Shown here piece after piece: positions 26,699 through 35,249 of a stretch of 42,174 nt of DNA. Every line of letters begins with the position of its first letter. Position 1 is the first letter of the stretch. Source of the stretch: Paenibacillus glycinis (GTDB lineage: Bacteria; Bacillota; Bacilli; Paenibacillales; Paenibacillaceae); NCBI RefSeq assembly GCF_009909185.1, contig NZ_JAAAMV010000008.1:1-42174 (forward strand), written 5' to 3'. The notes under the pieces were generated by a model that was given only the letters and a program-made list of their open reading frames with translations, was not told where the DNA came from and did no database searches. The translations under genes were made by a program, and so were the position numbers.

Positions 26699-27769
26699 TT
26701 ATTTCGACTCGAGCAGCGTTTGGGTGAGGGCATCGATTTGGCCGAGAACGGAGACCGGATCGAAATAGAAGTAGGTTTTGTAATCGAGCGGAATCAGGTG
26801 GCCCTGCTTGACGGCAGGCAGGCTTTTCCATATGCTGCTGTCGGTCACCGCCTTCAGCTGCGCTTCCGTCGTTCCTTCGTACGTGGAGAGAAAGATATAG
26901 TCCGCATTCGCGATCTCGCCCAGCTTCTCCATGGAAATTTCTTGATACTGCACGCCGTTGTCGATGACGTTCTTCTGCACCCAATCCGGCGCTTTGAATC
27001 GGAGGGCGTTGTAGATGACTTCGCCGCCGCGTCCGTAGTTGTCGCCCATGACCGCGAGCGTCTTGCCGTCGGCTTCGAGCAGCACGGCCGTCATGCCCGG
27101 CTTCACCTTGCCCTTCAGCTTCTCCCGGGCCTGCTCGGCCTTGCTGTCGTACTCCGCTTCCCAGGCTTCCGCCTCCTTGGTACGGTTCATAAGCGCCCCG
27201 AATTGCTTGACTTCGTCGTGGATGTTCTTGATGGATTCGTAGGCGATGAACATCGTCGGCGCGATCTTGGCGAGATCGTCGTATTCTTCGGAGAGCGTAT
27301 CGTTGATGACGATGAGGTCGGGCTTCAGCGCCAATACCTTCTCGGCGGAAGCCGGCGAACCGATGTCGGCGATCGACGCTTCCTGCTTCGTTAGGAAAGG
27401 GCTGCCCATCCACCATTCCTTGCTGCCGCCGACCGGTTGAATGCCTAGCGCCAGCAGCGTGCCGGAATAGTAGCCGGCGACGATCCGCTGCGGGTCGGCC
27501 GGAATCTCGATCTCGCCTTTGGTGGTGTTGACGGTGCGGGTGGCGGCAGCGTCCGTTTGGCGGGCATTGGCGCCGCCGGAGCCGTTCGAAGCGTCGTTTG
27601 CCGGTTTATCGGCGTCATTCGCGGATGGCGGCGTATTTCCCGCATTCGCCGCGGAGGACGGAGGAGCATCGGTGTTCGAATTGCCGCCGCAGGCGCTGAC
27701 GGCGGTCGTCACGGCGAGCAGCGAGACGGCAAGGATGGTAAAACGGGCGGTACGGTTGAATGAACGCAT
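26699..27769 (-). CDS. Ferric-siderophore binding lipoprotein
   Basis: A 356-residue substrate-binding lipoprotein of the FhuD/FecB-like (helical backbone, cluster A) family. The signal peptide ends in the lipobox AVSAC with Cys27 lipidated; an Ala/Asn/Asp/Gly/Ser-rich linker follows to about residue 75. Typical features of the family include TTKGEIEIPADPQRIVAG at the start of the first lobe and KPDLIVINDTLSEEYDDLAKIAPT. AGGGGA precedes the ATG. Two Fur-box-like palindromes lie just upstream, indicating iron repression. No permease or ATPase gene adjoins it, so it must work with an importer encoded elsewhere. The exact siderophore (catecholate, hydroxamate or citrate) is not predictable. Confidence 0.9.
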   Translation of the reverse strand: MRSFNRTARFTILAVSLLAVTTAVSACGGNSNTDAPPSSAANAGNTPPSANDADKPANDASNGSGGANARQTDAAATRTVNTTKGEIEIPADPQRIVAGYYSGTLLALGIQPVGGSKEWWMGSPFLTKQEASIADIGSPASAEKVLALKPDLIVINDTLSEEYDDLAKIAPTMFIAYESIKNIHDEVKQFGALMNRTKEAEAWEAEYDSKAEQAREKLKGKVKPGMTAVLLEADGKTLAVMGDNYGRGGEVIYNALRFKAPDWVQKNVIDNGVQYQEISMEKLGEIANADYIFLSTYEGTTEAQLKAVTDSSIWKSLPAVKQGHLIPLDYKTYFYFDPVSVLGQIDALTQTLLESK

Positions 27770-27790
27770 GAATCGAATCCCCTTTGATAT

Positions 27791-27826
27791 TGAGAATCAT
27801 TATTAATTGAATGATAACAATTATCA
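27791..27826. promoter_or_regulatory. Two Fur boxes upstream of siderophore-binding protein
   Basis: TGATAACAATTATCA (27812-27826) differs from the 7-1-7 Fur/Per consensus TGATAATNATTATCA at one position. TGAGAATCATTATTA (27791-27805) differs at two. Both sit 22-57 bases before the start codon of the minus-strand siderophore-binding gene, where they would overlap its promoter and repress it in iron-replete cells. Confidence 0.85.
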
Positions 27827-28028
27827 CTTCTTATGTCCAGAAATTACTGGAAAGGGGATAGCGCGGCAAGCTTCGGCTCCATGGCGCGCGGCGAGGCTGA
27901 ACCTGGGCGCGAAGTCGCGCTGCCCCTTAAGCCGAACAGGGAGGATAGTTCGATCGCGTCGCGAATATACCACATAGCCAAGGCGCGAAGCACGCAGACT
28001 GGACGGCCGCAGCGCGTAGTCGGTAGCC

Positions 28029-28146
28029 CCGGATGGCCATCCGCGGCTCCCAGCACGCAGCCCCGGATGGCCGCAGCCCGCAGTCAGCGGCCCACAGTCC
28101 GCAGCCCCGGATGGCCGCAGCCCGCAGTTCGCACCTCCGGATGGCC
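28029..28146. repeat. Degenerate GC-rich intergenic repeats
   Basis: The core CCGGATGGCC occurs at 28029, 28063, 28107 and 28137. At the second and third copies it is followed by GCAGCCCGCAGT, giving units of 30-44 bases. Spacing is irregular and the spacers are themselves related, which is unlike a CRISPR array. The block ends 16-35 bases before the ribosome binding site of the kinase gene. Confidence 0.75.
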
Positions 28147-28178
28147 GCGCTAACGGAATCGATGGAGGGTAACCGAAA

Positions 28179-30032
28179 ATGGACAAGCTGCCGCGTTGGA
28201 AGGATTATTTGCTGAAAACGAAGCTATTCCTCGCGTTCTCCGCGGCGTCGCTGTTTATCGTCGCGCTGACGTGCCTTATTTTTTACCATCGAAATGTAAG
28301 CGATTTCAGAACGCAGACGGTCGCGCTGTCGGATACGATCACCCGTCAATACAGCCGCACCTTCGAGCTGTACGTCCAGGACATCGAGAAGCTGTCCGTG
28401 TCCATTATCGGCGACCCCGTCATTCAGCAAAGCCTCATCGACCATTACAAGTCGACCGACGACGTGGAGCAAAATCAGATCGAGCTCCAGGTCAACAACC
28501 GCCTGTTCACGCATCTTCAGCCGCGTCCTCAGCTTCAGAGCATCTATATCTTCTCGTTGGACGATTTCGCGTATTACGTCTCCAAGGCGAACGGACCCAA
28601 AACCAGCTTCAACCTGCAGGACGAATCGTGGTACGCGGACCGTGACGCCGTCGTGCGGAACAAATTCCTGCTCCTGCCCGTTGCCGAGGAAGAGACGGGC
28701 GGCGGCCGCAAAGCCCAGGTGATTTCCTTCGTCCGCAATATCAACCGGATTCCTTTCCGCGAAATAACCGCTTATATGAAGATCAACATCAACGTCAATA
28801 TCTTCAAGAACATGTTCGTCAATTCCGACTCCAACGAAGTGGAGCGAAACATGCGGGTGTTTATCGCGACGGACGACGGCAGCATCGTCTACGATGGCCG
28901 AAGCGAGCTGACGGGGCGCATGGACGCGGGTCTGGCGATGTCCGCGTTCCGTCAGCCGGGGCGTTCCGGCGACCTGGTCTGGCAGGGCCGTCACTATCTG
29001 TACACGCTGGAGAAGTCGACGTACACGAAGTGGAATACGGTCATCCTCATTCCGAACGAATTCCTGCTCTCGAAGCAAAAGAAGGCGCAGTACATCCTGC
29101 TGCTCGTCGGCATGCTGGCGATGCTGCTCATCGCCGCCGTCTCGTATCTGCTGTCGCATCAGATCACGCTGCCGCTCCGTTCCATGATGACAAAGATGGC
29201 GCGCGTCGAGCTCGGAGACCTGAGCCAGCGCATGACCGTCGAGGGGCGGGACGAAATCGGCCGCCTGAGCCGGATCTGCAACAACATGCTGGACAGCATC
29301 ACCCGGCTTATCTCCGAGGTGTACGAATCGAAGCTTGCGGAGAAGAGCGCCCAATTGTCGGCGCTGCAGGCGCAGATCAATCCGCATTTTCTCTATAATA
29401 CGCTGAACATCATGAAATCCATCAGCCGCATCCGGGGCATCGAGGAGGTCGCGGAGATGTCGGAGTCGCTGGCCGAGTTGTTCCAGTACAGCATGAAGAA
29501 CCTGCAGCATCCCGTGCCGCTGCGGGACGAGCTGGACCATATCCGGAACTATATGAACATCCAACAGCACCGCTTCAGCAACCGGTTCGAGCTGTTCATG
29601 GCCGTCCCGGACGAGCTGCTGGACGCGTCCGTGCTGAAGCTGACGATCCAGCCGCTCGTCGAGAATGCCGTCATCCACGGGCTCGGCAAAGTAAGGGCGG
29701 GCGGATGCATCGCGATTCGCGCGAGCCGGCGGGGGCCGTCGCTGATCGTGGAGGTATCCGACAACGGAGCCGGCATGGACGGGAACCGGCTGCACGAGCT
29801 GCGGTACGCGCTTCGGCATCCCGGCCGGCCGGACGATCGCCGGGAGGAGGCGCACGGGATCGGACTCCGGAATATCGGACAGCGGATTCAGCTCCTGTAC
29901 GGGGAAGATTGCGGCATCGAGCTTGCCGGCAATCCGGGAGGGGGCCTGACGGTGCGGCTGGTCTTCCCGTACCGGCGGCATGATCTTGAGGAAGGAGCGA
30001 AGAACGATGAATATCTACCTCGTCGAGGATGA
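28179..30032 (+). CDS. YesM-type sensor histidine kinase (glycan locus 2)
   Basis: A 617-residue membrane kinase like the one at 5164. Membrane segments at about 13-37 and 304-328 enclose an extracytoplasmic sensor of about 265 residues with a Cache-like pattern. HAMP follows (SMMTKMARVELGDLSQRM), then the phospho-acceptor region INPHFLYNTLN with His403, and HATPase with the N box (QPLVENAVIHGL), DNGAGMDG and GIGLRNIGQRI. GGAGGG lies 11 bases before the ATG. The 3' end overlaps the regulator gene by 26 bases. It probably senses a sugar or its binding protein and drives expression of the importer at 31814-35068. Confidence 0.93.
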   Translation: MDKLPRWKDYLLKTKLFLAFSAASLFIVALTCLIFYHRNVSDFRTQTVALSDTITRQYSRTFELYVQDIEKLSVSIIGDPVIQQSLIDHYKSTDDVEQNQIELQVNNRLFTHLQPRPQLQSIYIFSLDDFAYYVSKANGPKTSFNLQDESWYADRDAVVRNKFLLLPVAEEETGGGRKAQVISFVRNINRIPFREITAYMKININVNIFKNMFVNSDSNEVERNMRVFIATDDGSIVYDGRSELTGRMDAGLAMSAFRQPGRSGDLVWQGRHYLYTLEKSTYTKWNTVILIPNEFLLSKQKKAQYILLLVGMLAMLLIAAVSYLLSHQITLPLRSMMTKMARVELGDLSQRMTVEGRDEIGRLSRICNNMLDSITRLISEVYESKLAEKSAQLSALQAQINPHFLYNTLNIMKSISRIRGIEEVAEMSESLAELFQYSMKNLQHPVPLRDELDHIRNYMNIQQHRFSNRFELFMAVPDELLDASVLKLTIQPLVENAVIHGLGKVRAGGCIAIRASRRGPSLIVEVSDNGAGMDGNRLHELRYALRHPGRPDDRREEAHGIGLRNIGQRIQLLYGEDCGIELAGNPGGGLTVRLVFPYRRHDLEEGAKNDEYLPRRG

Positions 30033-31557
30033 GCGGTGGGCGCTCGCGGAGCTGGTCGAATTGTTCAAGCGTTATCAGCCCGCGCATCGCGTGCTTGCGT
30101 TCGGCAGCGGAGAGGACGCGCTGCAGGCCGCGGCGACGGACCCTCCGCAGCTGGTGCTGACCGATATCAACATGCCGGGCATGGACGGACTGGAGCTGAT
30201 CGAGGAGCTGATCGCCCGGCATCCCGACGTGAAAGGCATCGTGCTGAGCGTGCACGATCAGTTCGCGTACGCGCAGCGCGGCATGAAGCTCGGCGTGATC
30301 GACTACCTGCTGAAGCCGGTCAAGAAGGACGTGCTTTACAAGGCGATCGACAAGGCGATGCAAGGCATCGCGGACGACGGCAGGAGCAAGGACGACCGTA
30401 CCAATTGGTCGCTCATGCAGCAGCTGATCGCCGCGGAATCGCCGGAAGCAGGGACGGCCGCGCCGCTGGCGCATCGACGCTGCGGGCTGGCGCTGCTCCA
30501 GATCGACAACAAGCCCGGTTCGGCCGGCTCCGGCGATGACGCATGCGCGGGACGCCGCGCGGCCGCGTTGAAGTCGCATTTCCGTCATCCCGGCCTGCAG
30601 GGACAAGCGCTTCACTGCCTGACGATCGACGCGAAGCGCAAAGTTTTCCTGGCGCCCGCACCCGACGACGGTCTGGCAGAGGCTTTCCGGTCCGGCCTGT
30701 CGGCGATGCACGCGAGTCTATTGCGCGAAGGGATGCAGGCGCATGTCGCATACGCTTTCAAAGCGGAACGGGAAAGTCTGAATCACAGCTACGAAGGGCT
30801 GCTTAGACGCTTCGAGGCGCAGGTACTGTTCGGACAACCTACGTGGATCGAGCCGGCGGCCCGGAGCGAGAAGATCCGGCAGACCGACCTCGCCGCCGTA
30901 TGGGAGAAGGTGCGCGTCCTGCAAACGCATCTCAAGCAGGGGGACGTGCGCAAGGGCAGGGAGACGATCCGGAAGATCGGCGACGAGCTCCGCATGAAAG
31001 CCGTGACCATGAAGCAGCTGACGCTGTTCGTGAACGATCTGTTCTATTCGCTGAAATACAACCTCGAGGCATCGGCGCGCGGCGAGATCAACCTGGGCAA
31101 GCTGCAGGAGGACATCAGCATACTGAACGAATTCGCGACCTACGAGCAGCTGACCGGCTGGCTGGCCGATCGGGCGTTCTCACTTGTCGGCGAGCGCGAG
31201 CCGACCGACCAGAATCCGAAGGGGCTCGTCCCCGTGCTGATGAGTTGGATTCATGCGAATTATCCGCATGAGCTGTCGCTGCGGCAGTTCGCGTCCGACA
31301 ACCACGTCAGCCTGGGCTATCTGTCCCGATTGTTCAAGTCCCAGACCGGCCTCACGTTCTCCGAATACGTGATCCGCCACCGCATCGCGAAGGCGAAGGA
31401 ACTGCTCGACGAAGGCGACGCGCGTCTGTCCGACGTATGCGGCTTGGTCGGGTACGAGGACGCGAAGCATTTCAGCGAACTGTTCAAAAAGTTCGTCGGC
31501 GAGCGGCCCCACGCGTACGCGAAGCGAAAAAAGGAAAATTCGCCCCCTTCTTTCTGA
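30007..31557 (+). CDS. YesN-type AraC-family response regulator (glycan locus 2)
   Basis: A 516-residue regulator. The receiver domain spans residues 1 to about 120 with Asp53 in LVLTDINMPGMDG, Asp8 in the acidic pocket and Lys105 in LKPVKK. The middle region is variable. The C-terminal ~100 residues are an AraC-type DNA-binding domain (LRQFASDNHVSLGYLSRLFK and LSDVCGLVGYEDAKHFSELF). The start at 30007 has GGAAGGAG upstream within the kinase gene; a frame starting at 29980 is less likely. Its partner is the kinase encoded just upstream, and its target is probably the adjacent importer. Confidence 0.93.
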   Translation: MNIYLVEDERWALAELVELFKRYQPAHRVLAFGSGEDALQAAATDPPQLVLTDINMPGMDGLELIEELIARHPDVKGIVLSVHDQFAYAQRGMKLGVIDYLLKPVKKDVLYKAIDKAMQGIADDGRSKDDRTNWSLMQQLIAAESPEAGTAAPLAHRRCGLALLQIDNKPGSAGSGDDACAGRRAAALKSHFRHPGLQGQALHCLTIDAKRKVFLAPAPDDGLAEAFRSGLSAMHASLLREGMQAHVAYAFKAERESLNHSYEGLLRRFEAQVLFGQPTWIEPAARSEKIRQTDLAAVWEKVRVLQTHLKQGDVRKGRETIRKIGDELRMKAVTMKQLTLFVNDLFYSLKYNLEASARGEINLGKLQEDISILNEFATYEQLTGWLADRAFSLVGEREPTDQNPKGLVPVLMSWIHANYPHELSLRQFASDNHVSLGYLSRLFKSQTGLTFSEYVIRHRIAKAKELLDEGDARLSDVCGLVGYEDAKHFSELFKKFVGERPHAYAKRKKENSPPSF

Positions 31558-31583
31558 CAAAAGCGCAGGTGTTCGGTCAAGAA

Positions 31584-31614
31584 GGTTCCCTCTACAATGA
31601 TGGTATAGGGAACC
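31584..31614. promoter_or_regulatory. Inverted repeat around possible -10 box upstream of binding protein
   Basis: GGTTCCCT (31584-31591) and AGGGAACC (31607-31614) form a perfect 8-bp inverted repeat with a 15-base spacer. The spacer contains TACAAT (31593-31598), a possible -10 hexamer, so the repeat may be an operator overlapping the promoter of the importer operon. No strong -35 is visible; a transcript hairpin is the alternative. Confidence 0.4.
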
Positions 31615-31639
31615 CGGGCCCTTGGCAGGAGACACATAT

Positions 31640-31653
31640 TGCAAGCGCATACA
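31640..31653. promoter_or_regulatory. Candidate cre-like site upstream of importer 2
   Basis: TGCAAGCGCATACA matches the cre consensus at 12 of 14 positions and shares 12 of 14 bases with the stronger site at 12494. It lies about 160 bases before the binding-protein start, just downstream of the 31584 inverted repeat. It is a weaker candidate for CcpA control. Confidence 0.4.
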
Positions 31654-31813
31654 TCCGATTCGATCGCGAAATCGAGGGGTTAAGGCGCAGCGGCTGCAGC
31701 CATCCGTTGGCGGCACGGCGCATTATGCCGGCGCGAACCAAGCCGGCGACCGCGGCGCATCGCGCGCTTGCATGGATTTCGAGGAACGGACCGACTAAGG
31801 AGGTTGTTCAGGA

Positions 31814-33205
31814 ATGAGAAGAACGAAACGGCATACGCTAGCCGCGCTCACGAGCCTGCTGCTGGTCATCGTCCTGCTTACGGGCTGCGGCGGGAGCGGC
31901 GGCAGCAATAACGCCGGCGCGAACGAGCCGGCGACGACGGACGACGCGGGATCGGGCGGCACGAACGATGCGGCGGGTTCGGACGGCGCGAACAAGCCGG
32001 CAGAGAAGCAGACGCTGACGCTGATGGTCGGCAATACGGGCACGACGCTGGAAGCGCTCAAGAACGTCGCCGCCGAGGCGGAGAAGAAACTGAACATCGC
32101 CATCGAATTCGACATCAAGCCGGACGGCACGGAAGGCGACAACCTCGTCAAGACGCGCCTCGCGACCGGCGACATGGACGACCTGCTCGTATACAACACG
32201 GGTTCGCTGCTGCAGGCGCTTAATCCGGCCGACAATTTCCTGGACATGGCGAACGAACCGTTCATGACGGACGTGATGGACGCGTTCAAGACCGTCGTCA
32301 CGATCGACGGCAAGGTGTTCGGCGCGCCGGTCGGCTCTTCCTCGGCCGGTGCCATCCTGTACAACAAGAAGGTTTACTCGGAGCTCGGCCTGAAGGTGCC
32401 GACGACGTGGGCCGAGTTCATGGACAACAACGCGAAGATCAAAGCAGCCGGTAAGACCGCGGTCATCGCGTCCTATAAGGAAACGTGGACCTCGCAGCTG
32501 TTCGTGCTCGGCGACTATTACAACGTCGCGACGCAGGTGCCGAGCTTCGCGGCGGACTATACGGCGAACAAGGCGAAGTATGCGACGACGCCGGAGGCGC
32601 TGCGCGGCTTCGAGAAGACGGCCGAAGTATTCAAGGCGGGCTATATGAACAAGGATTTCCTCGCGACGACCTACGACGTGGCGCTCAAGATGCTCGCCGA
32701 CGGGACCGGCGTCCACTATCCGATGCTGACGGGCGGCCTCGACACGATCATGCAGAACAGCCCGGACAAGATCGGCGACATCGGCGTGTTCCCGATTCCG
32801 AGCGACAAGGCGGAGGTGAACGGCCTGACGGTCTGGATGCCGAGCGGCATGTATATCAACAAGAACAGCAAGAAGATCGAAGCCGCGAAGCAATGGGTCG
32901 CCTACTTCGTCTCCAAGGAAGGGCAGACGGCGTTCTCGTCCAAGGTGAAGGCAGCGGGTCCCTACGTCATCAAAGGCATCGATCTTCCCGCGGATTCGTA
33001 CGAAGGCGTCAAGGACATGCAGCCGTACTTCGACGCGGGGAAGACGGCGCCGGCGCTCGAATTCGTCTCGCCCGTCAAAGGGCCGAACCTGGAGAATATC
33101 ACGGTTGCGGTAGGCAGCGGGATCAGCGACGCCTTGAAGGGCGCGAAGGATTACGACAAGGACATCGAGAAGCAAGCGCAGCAGCTGGACCTCCCCGGCT
33201 GGTAA
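31814..33205 (+). CDS. Sugar-binding lipoprotein (family 1 extracellular solute-binding protein)
   Basis: A 463-residue binding protein with a lipoprotein signal ending in LLTGC (Cys25) and a Gly/Asn/Ala/Asp-rich linker to about residue 60. The mature part resembles MalE/UgpB-like binding proteins (FGAPVGSSSAGAILYNKKVY and WMPSGMYINKNSKKIEAAKQ). AAGGAGGT lies seven bases before the ATG. It is the first gene of an importer operon with two MalFG-type permeases; the two-component genes upstream are the probable regulators. The intergenic hairpin downstream may let the binding protein be made in excess over the permeases. Sugar identity is unknown. Confidence 0.93.
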   Translation: MRRTKRHTLAALTSLLLVIVLLTGCGGSGGSNNAGANEPATTDDAGSGGTNDAAGSDGANKPAEKQTLTLMVGNTGTTLEALKNVAAEAEKKLNIAIEFDIKPDGTEGDNLVKTRLATGDMDDLLVYNTGSLLQALNPADNFLDMANEPFMTDVMDAFKTVVTIDGKVFGAPVGSSSAGAILYNKKVYSELGLKVPTTWAEFMDNNAKIKAAGKTAVIASYKETWTSQLFVLGDYYNVATQVPSFAADYTANKAKYATTPEALRGFEKTAEVFKAGYMNKDFLATTYDVALKMLADGTGVHYPMLTGGLDTIMQNSPDKIGDIGVFPIPSDKAEVNGLTVWMPSGMYINKNSKKIEAAKQWVAYFVSKEGQTAFSSKVKAAGPYVIKGIDLPADSYEGVKDMQPYFDAGKTAPALEFVSPVKGPNLENITVAVGSGISDALKGAKDYDKDIEKQAQQLDLPGW

Positions 33206-33246
33206 GCGTTCGAAGCCGCGCGGGCGACGGCTTGATTCCGGGATCG

Positions 33247-33271
33247 GGCCCTGCAGCGTCCATGCAGGGCC
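33247..33271 (+). terminator. Intercistronic hairpin between binding protein and permease
   Basis: A perfect 9-bp GC-rich stem (33247-33255 with 33263-33271), loop GCGTCCA, is followed by TCTTTCCCT. It lies inside the importer operon. Such hairpins commonly attenuate transcription or protect the upstream mRNA, giving more binding protein than permease. Confidence 0.6.
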
Positions 33272-33299
33272 TCTTTCCCTACGAAAGAGGAGAGAACCT

Positions 33300-34166
33300 A
33301 TGACCAAAGTGTCCATGCGGACGTATTCCTATCTGTTCCTTCTGCCGGCGGGCATCATTTATTTCGTCTTCTACCTGCTGCCGACCGTCTTGTCTTTCTT
33401 CTTCAGCATGACGAGATGGACCTTGACCAAATGGGATTTTATCGGCTTCCAGAACTACGCGACCTTCTTCTCGGAAACGTCGCTCAGCATCGGCTTCAAG
33501 AATACGGTGATCTACGCCGTCGTGACCTGCGGCCTGAAGGTCGTTTTCGGCCTGCTGCTCGGCGCATTCCTGACCTCGCGCGTCATGTTCAGAAATTATT
33601 TGCGGTCGGTCGTCTTCTTTCCCACGCTCCTCAGCACGATCGCGGTCGGCATCGCCTTCTCCACCATGATGCATCCCTCGCATGGCGTGTTCAACGCGGC
33701 GCTGGCTTTGATCGGTATGAGCGGGCCGGATTGGCTCGGCAATACGAAGCTTGCCCTGCTGTCCGTCGCGTTCGTCGACGTCTGGAAGGGCGTGGGGATC
33801 GCCACGGTCATCTTCATCGCCGGCATTACGGCCATTCCGCAGGAATATTACGAAGCGCTCAAGATCGACGGCGGCAGCAACTGGTCCGCCTTTCGCCACA
33901 TAACGGTGCCGCTCAGCCGGCCTGCCATGAACTCGGTCATCATTCTGGCGTTCATCGGCGGTCTCCGTTCGTTCGACCTGATTTGGGCCATGACCAAGGG
34001 GGGACCGGGCTTTACCACCGACCTGATCGCCTCGATCATATACAAGCAGTACCAGGCCGGCTTCTACGGTCTGGCGACCGCCGGCAACGTGATCCTCTTC
34101 GTCTGCGTGTCGGTGCTGGCGTTCCCGCTGTATAAGTTGCTGACGAAAAGCGAGGTGGACCTATGA
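33300..34166 (+). CDS. Sugar ABC transporter permease, MalF/UgpA type
   Basis: A 288-residue permease with six membrane segments, beginning SYLFLLPAGIIYFVFYLLPT. The EAA loop with EALKIDGGSNW and HITVPLS lies around residues 182-205. PGFTTDLIASIIYKQYQ near the C-terminus is typical of UgpA-like proteins. AGAGGAGAG precedes the ATG, and the gene overlaps the next by four bases (ATGA). It forms one half of the channel for the sugar bound by the lipoprotein encoded upstream. Confidence 0.94.
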   Translation: MTKVSMRTYSYLFLLPAGIIYFVFYLLPTVLSFFFSMTRWTLTKWDFIGFQNYATFFSETSLSIGFKNTVIYAVVTCGLKVVFGLLLGAFLTSRVMFRNYLRSVVFFPTLLSTIAVGIAFSTMMHPSHGVFNAALALIGMSGPDWLGNTKLALLSVAFVDVWKGVGIATVIFIAGITAIPQEYYEALKIDGGSNWSAFRHITVPLSRPAMNSVIILAFIGGLRSFDLIWAMTKGGPGFTTDLIASIIYKQYQAGFYGLATAGNVILFVCVSVLAFPLYKLLTKSEVDL

Positions 34167-35068
34167 GCAAGGGAATGAGCAGTCCGATAAGCAGGCGCTT
34201 GGGACGCGGCGCGGAAGCCGCGGCGAGCCGGACGGGGGGCAAGGTCGGCCGGCGCCTCGCGCTCGGGGCGGTTGCCTTGTTCCTCAGCACCTTGATCTTC
34301 TGGGTCCCGTTCTACTTCGTCATCATCAATTCGCTCAAGGACCAGACGCAATCGGCGGATCTGTCCATGGCATGGCCGACGAGCTTTCATTTCATCGCGA
34401 ATTACAAAGCGGTGCTGACCGCGTCCGAGCATATGCTCGTGCGCGCCTTCCTGAACAGCGCGCTGCTGACGGTGCTCTCGATCGGCATCCTCGTTCTCGT
34501 CGCCGCGATGGCGGGCTTCGTCCTGCAGCGCAGGGAAGGAGGGAGGGCTTCGTCGCTCATCAATTTCCTGGTGCTGGCCGGACTGATGATTCCGCCGGCG
34601 ATCGTCCCGACGATCTGGGTGCTGGACGGCATCCATCTGTTCAAGACGCTTGCCGGCATCACCTTGGTCGAGGTGTCGCTGCATTTCCCGTTCGCCGCGA
34701 TCCTGTACAAAGCGTTCGTTGCCTCGCTCCCGAGGGAAATCGACGAGAGCGCGATGATCGACGGCTGCGGCGGCGGCCGCTTGTTCGCTAGCATTATCTT
34801 TCCGCTGCTCAAGCCGGTGACGTCGACGATCATCGTCCTGACCTCCATCAACGTGTTCAACGACTTCGTCAATCCGCTCTATTTCTTCCCCGGCGCGGCC
34901 AACGCGACGGTGCAGCTGACGCTGTACAACTTCATGAGCCGGTTCACGACCTCTTGGAACCTGCTGTTCGCCGACATCGTCCTCATCTCGATCCCGATGC
35001 TGATCCTGTTCGTCTTCTTCAACAAGAAGATCGTGGCGGGCATGACGGCGGGCGCGGTGAAGGGCTGA
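34163..35068 (+). CDS. Sugar ABC transporter permease, MalG/UgpE type
   Basis: A 301-residue permease with a basic N-terminal extension of about 30 residues and six membrane segments (LALGAVALFLSTLIFWVPFY first). The EAA loop ESAMIDGCGGGRL and IIFPLL lies around residues 190-215, and the C-terminus ends KIVAGMTAGAVKG as expected. Its start overlaps the stop of the preceding permease gene. No ATPase gene follows, so a shared MsmX/UgpC-type ATPase is inferred. Confidence 0.94.
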   Translation: MSKGMSSPISRRLGRGAEAAASRTGGKVGRRLALGAVALFLSTLIFWVPFYFVIINSLKDQTQSADLSMAWPTSFHFIANYKAVLTASEHMLVRAFLNSALLTVLSIGILVLVAAMAGFVLQRREGGRASSLINFLVLAGLMIPPAIVPTIWVLDGIHLFKTLAGITLVEVSLHFPFAAILYKAFVASLPREIDESAMIDGCGGGRLFASIIFPLLKPVTSTIIVLTSINVFNDFVNPLYFFPGAANATVQLTLYNFMSRFTTSWNLLFADIVLISIPMLILFVFFNKKIVAGMTAGAVKG

Positions 35069-35204
35069 GCGAGTCCGAGCCTGCCCGGGACGGATTACTA
35101 TTTTCCCATCGTAAACGGATGATCCGCATGCTATTATGGAAGCGTTAAGCATAGGATGGTCAAATCGAGAGGGACAGCTGTGGACCCGTATAGGAGAGAA
35201 GTTC

Positions 35205-35249
35205 ATGAAGATGAGCGTTCACGAGGCACCGGGCGGTGTCGGACGATGA
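35205..35249 (+). CDS. Possible 14-residue leader peptide
   Basis: An ATG preceded by AGGAG at eight bases opens a 14-codon frame (MKMSVHEAPGGVGR) whose TGA stop overlaps the ATG of the GMC oxidoreductase start at 35246 as ATGA. The ribosome binding site is better than any other near that start, so translation of the leader could deliver ribosomes to the oxidoreductase by coupling. The peptide has no recognisable regulatory codon run. If the oxidoreductase instead starts at 35156, this frame is an accident. Confidence 0.4.
   Translation: MKMSVHEAPGGVGR

Larger units (their letters stand above)
27770..28178. other. Intergenic region with Fur boxes and GC-rich repeats
   Basis: This 409-base gap between divergent genes contains two Fur-like operators (27791-27826) and a cluster of degenerate GC-rich repeats (28029-28146). 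An open frame of 106 codons crosses it on the plus strand, but its product is repeat-driven (SPGWP, TSGWP) and has no ribosome binding site, so I do not call it a gene. A promoter for the YesM-type kinase gene must lie here but is not obvious. Confidence 0.6.

Noticed and set aside
28029..28146. Possible CRISPR array
   Set aside because: Repeat spacing is irregular (30-44 bases), the repeat core is only about 10 bases, the spacers are related to each other and no cas genes are present.
27833..28153. A 106-codon plus-strand frame in the gap before the kinase gene
   Set aside because: Its start lies in the Fur region without a ribosome binding site and the product is made of intergenic repeat sequence.
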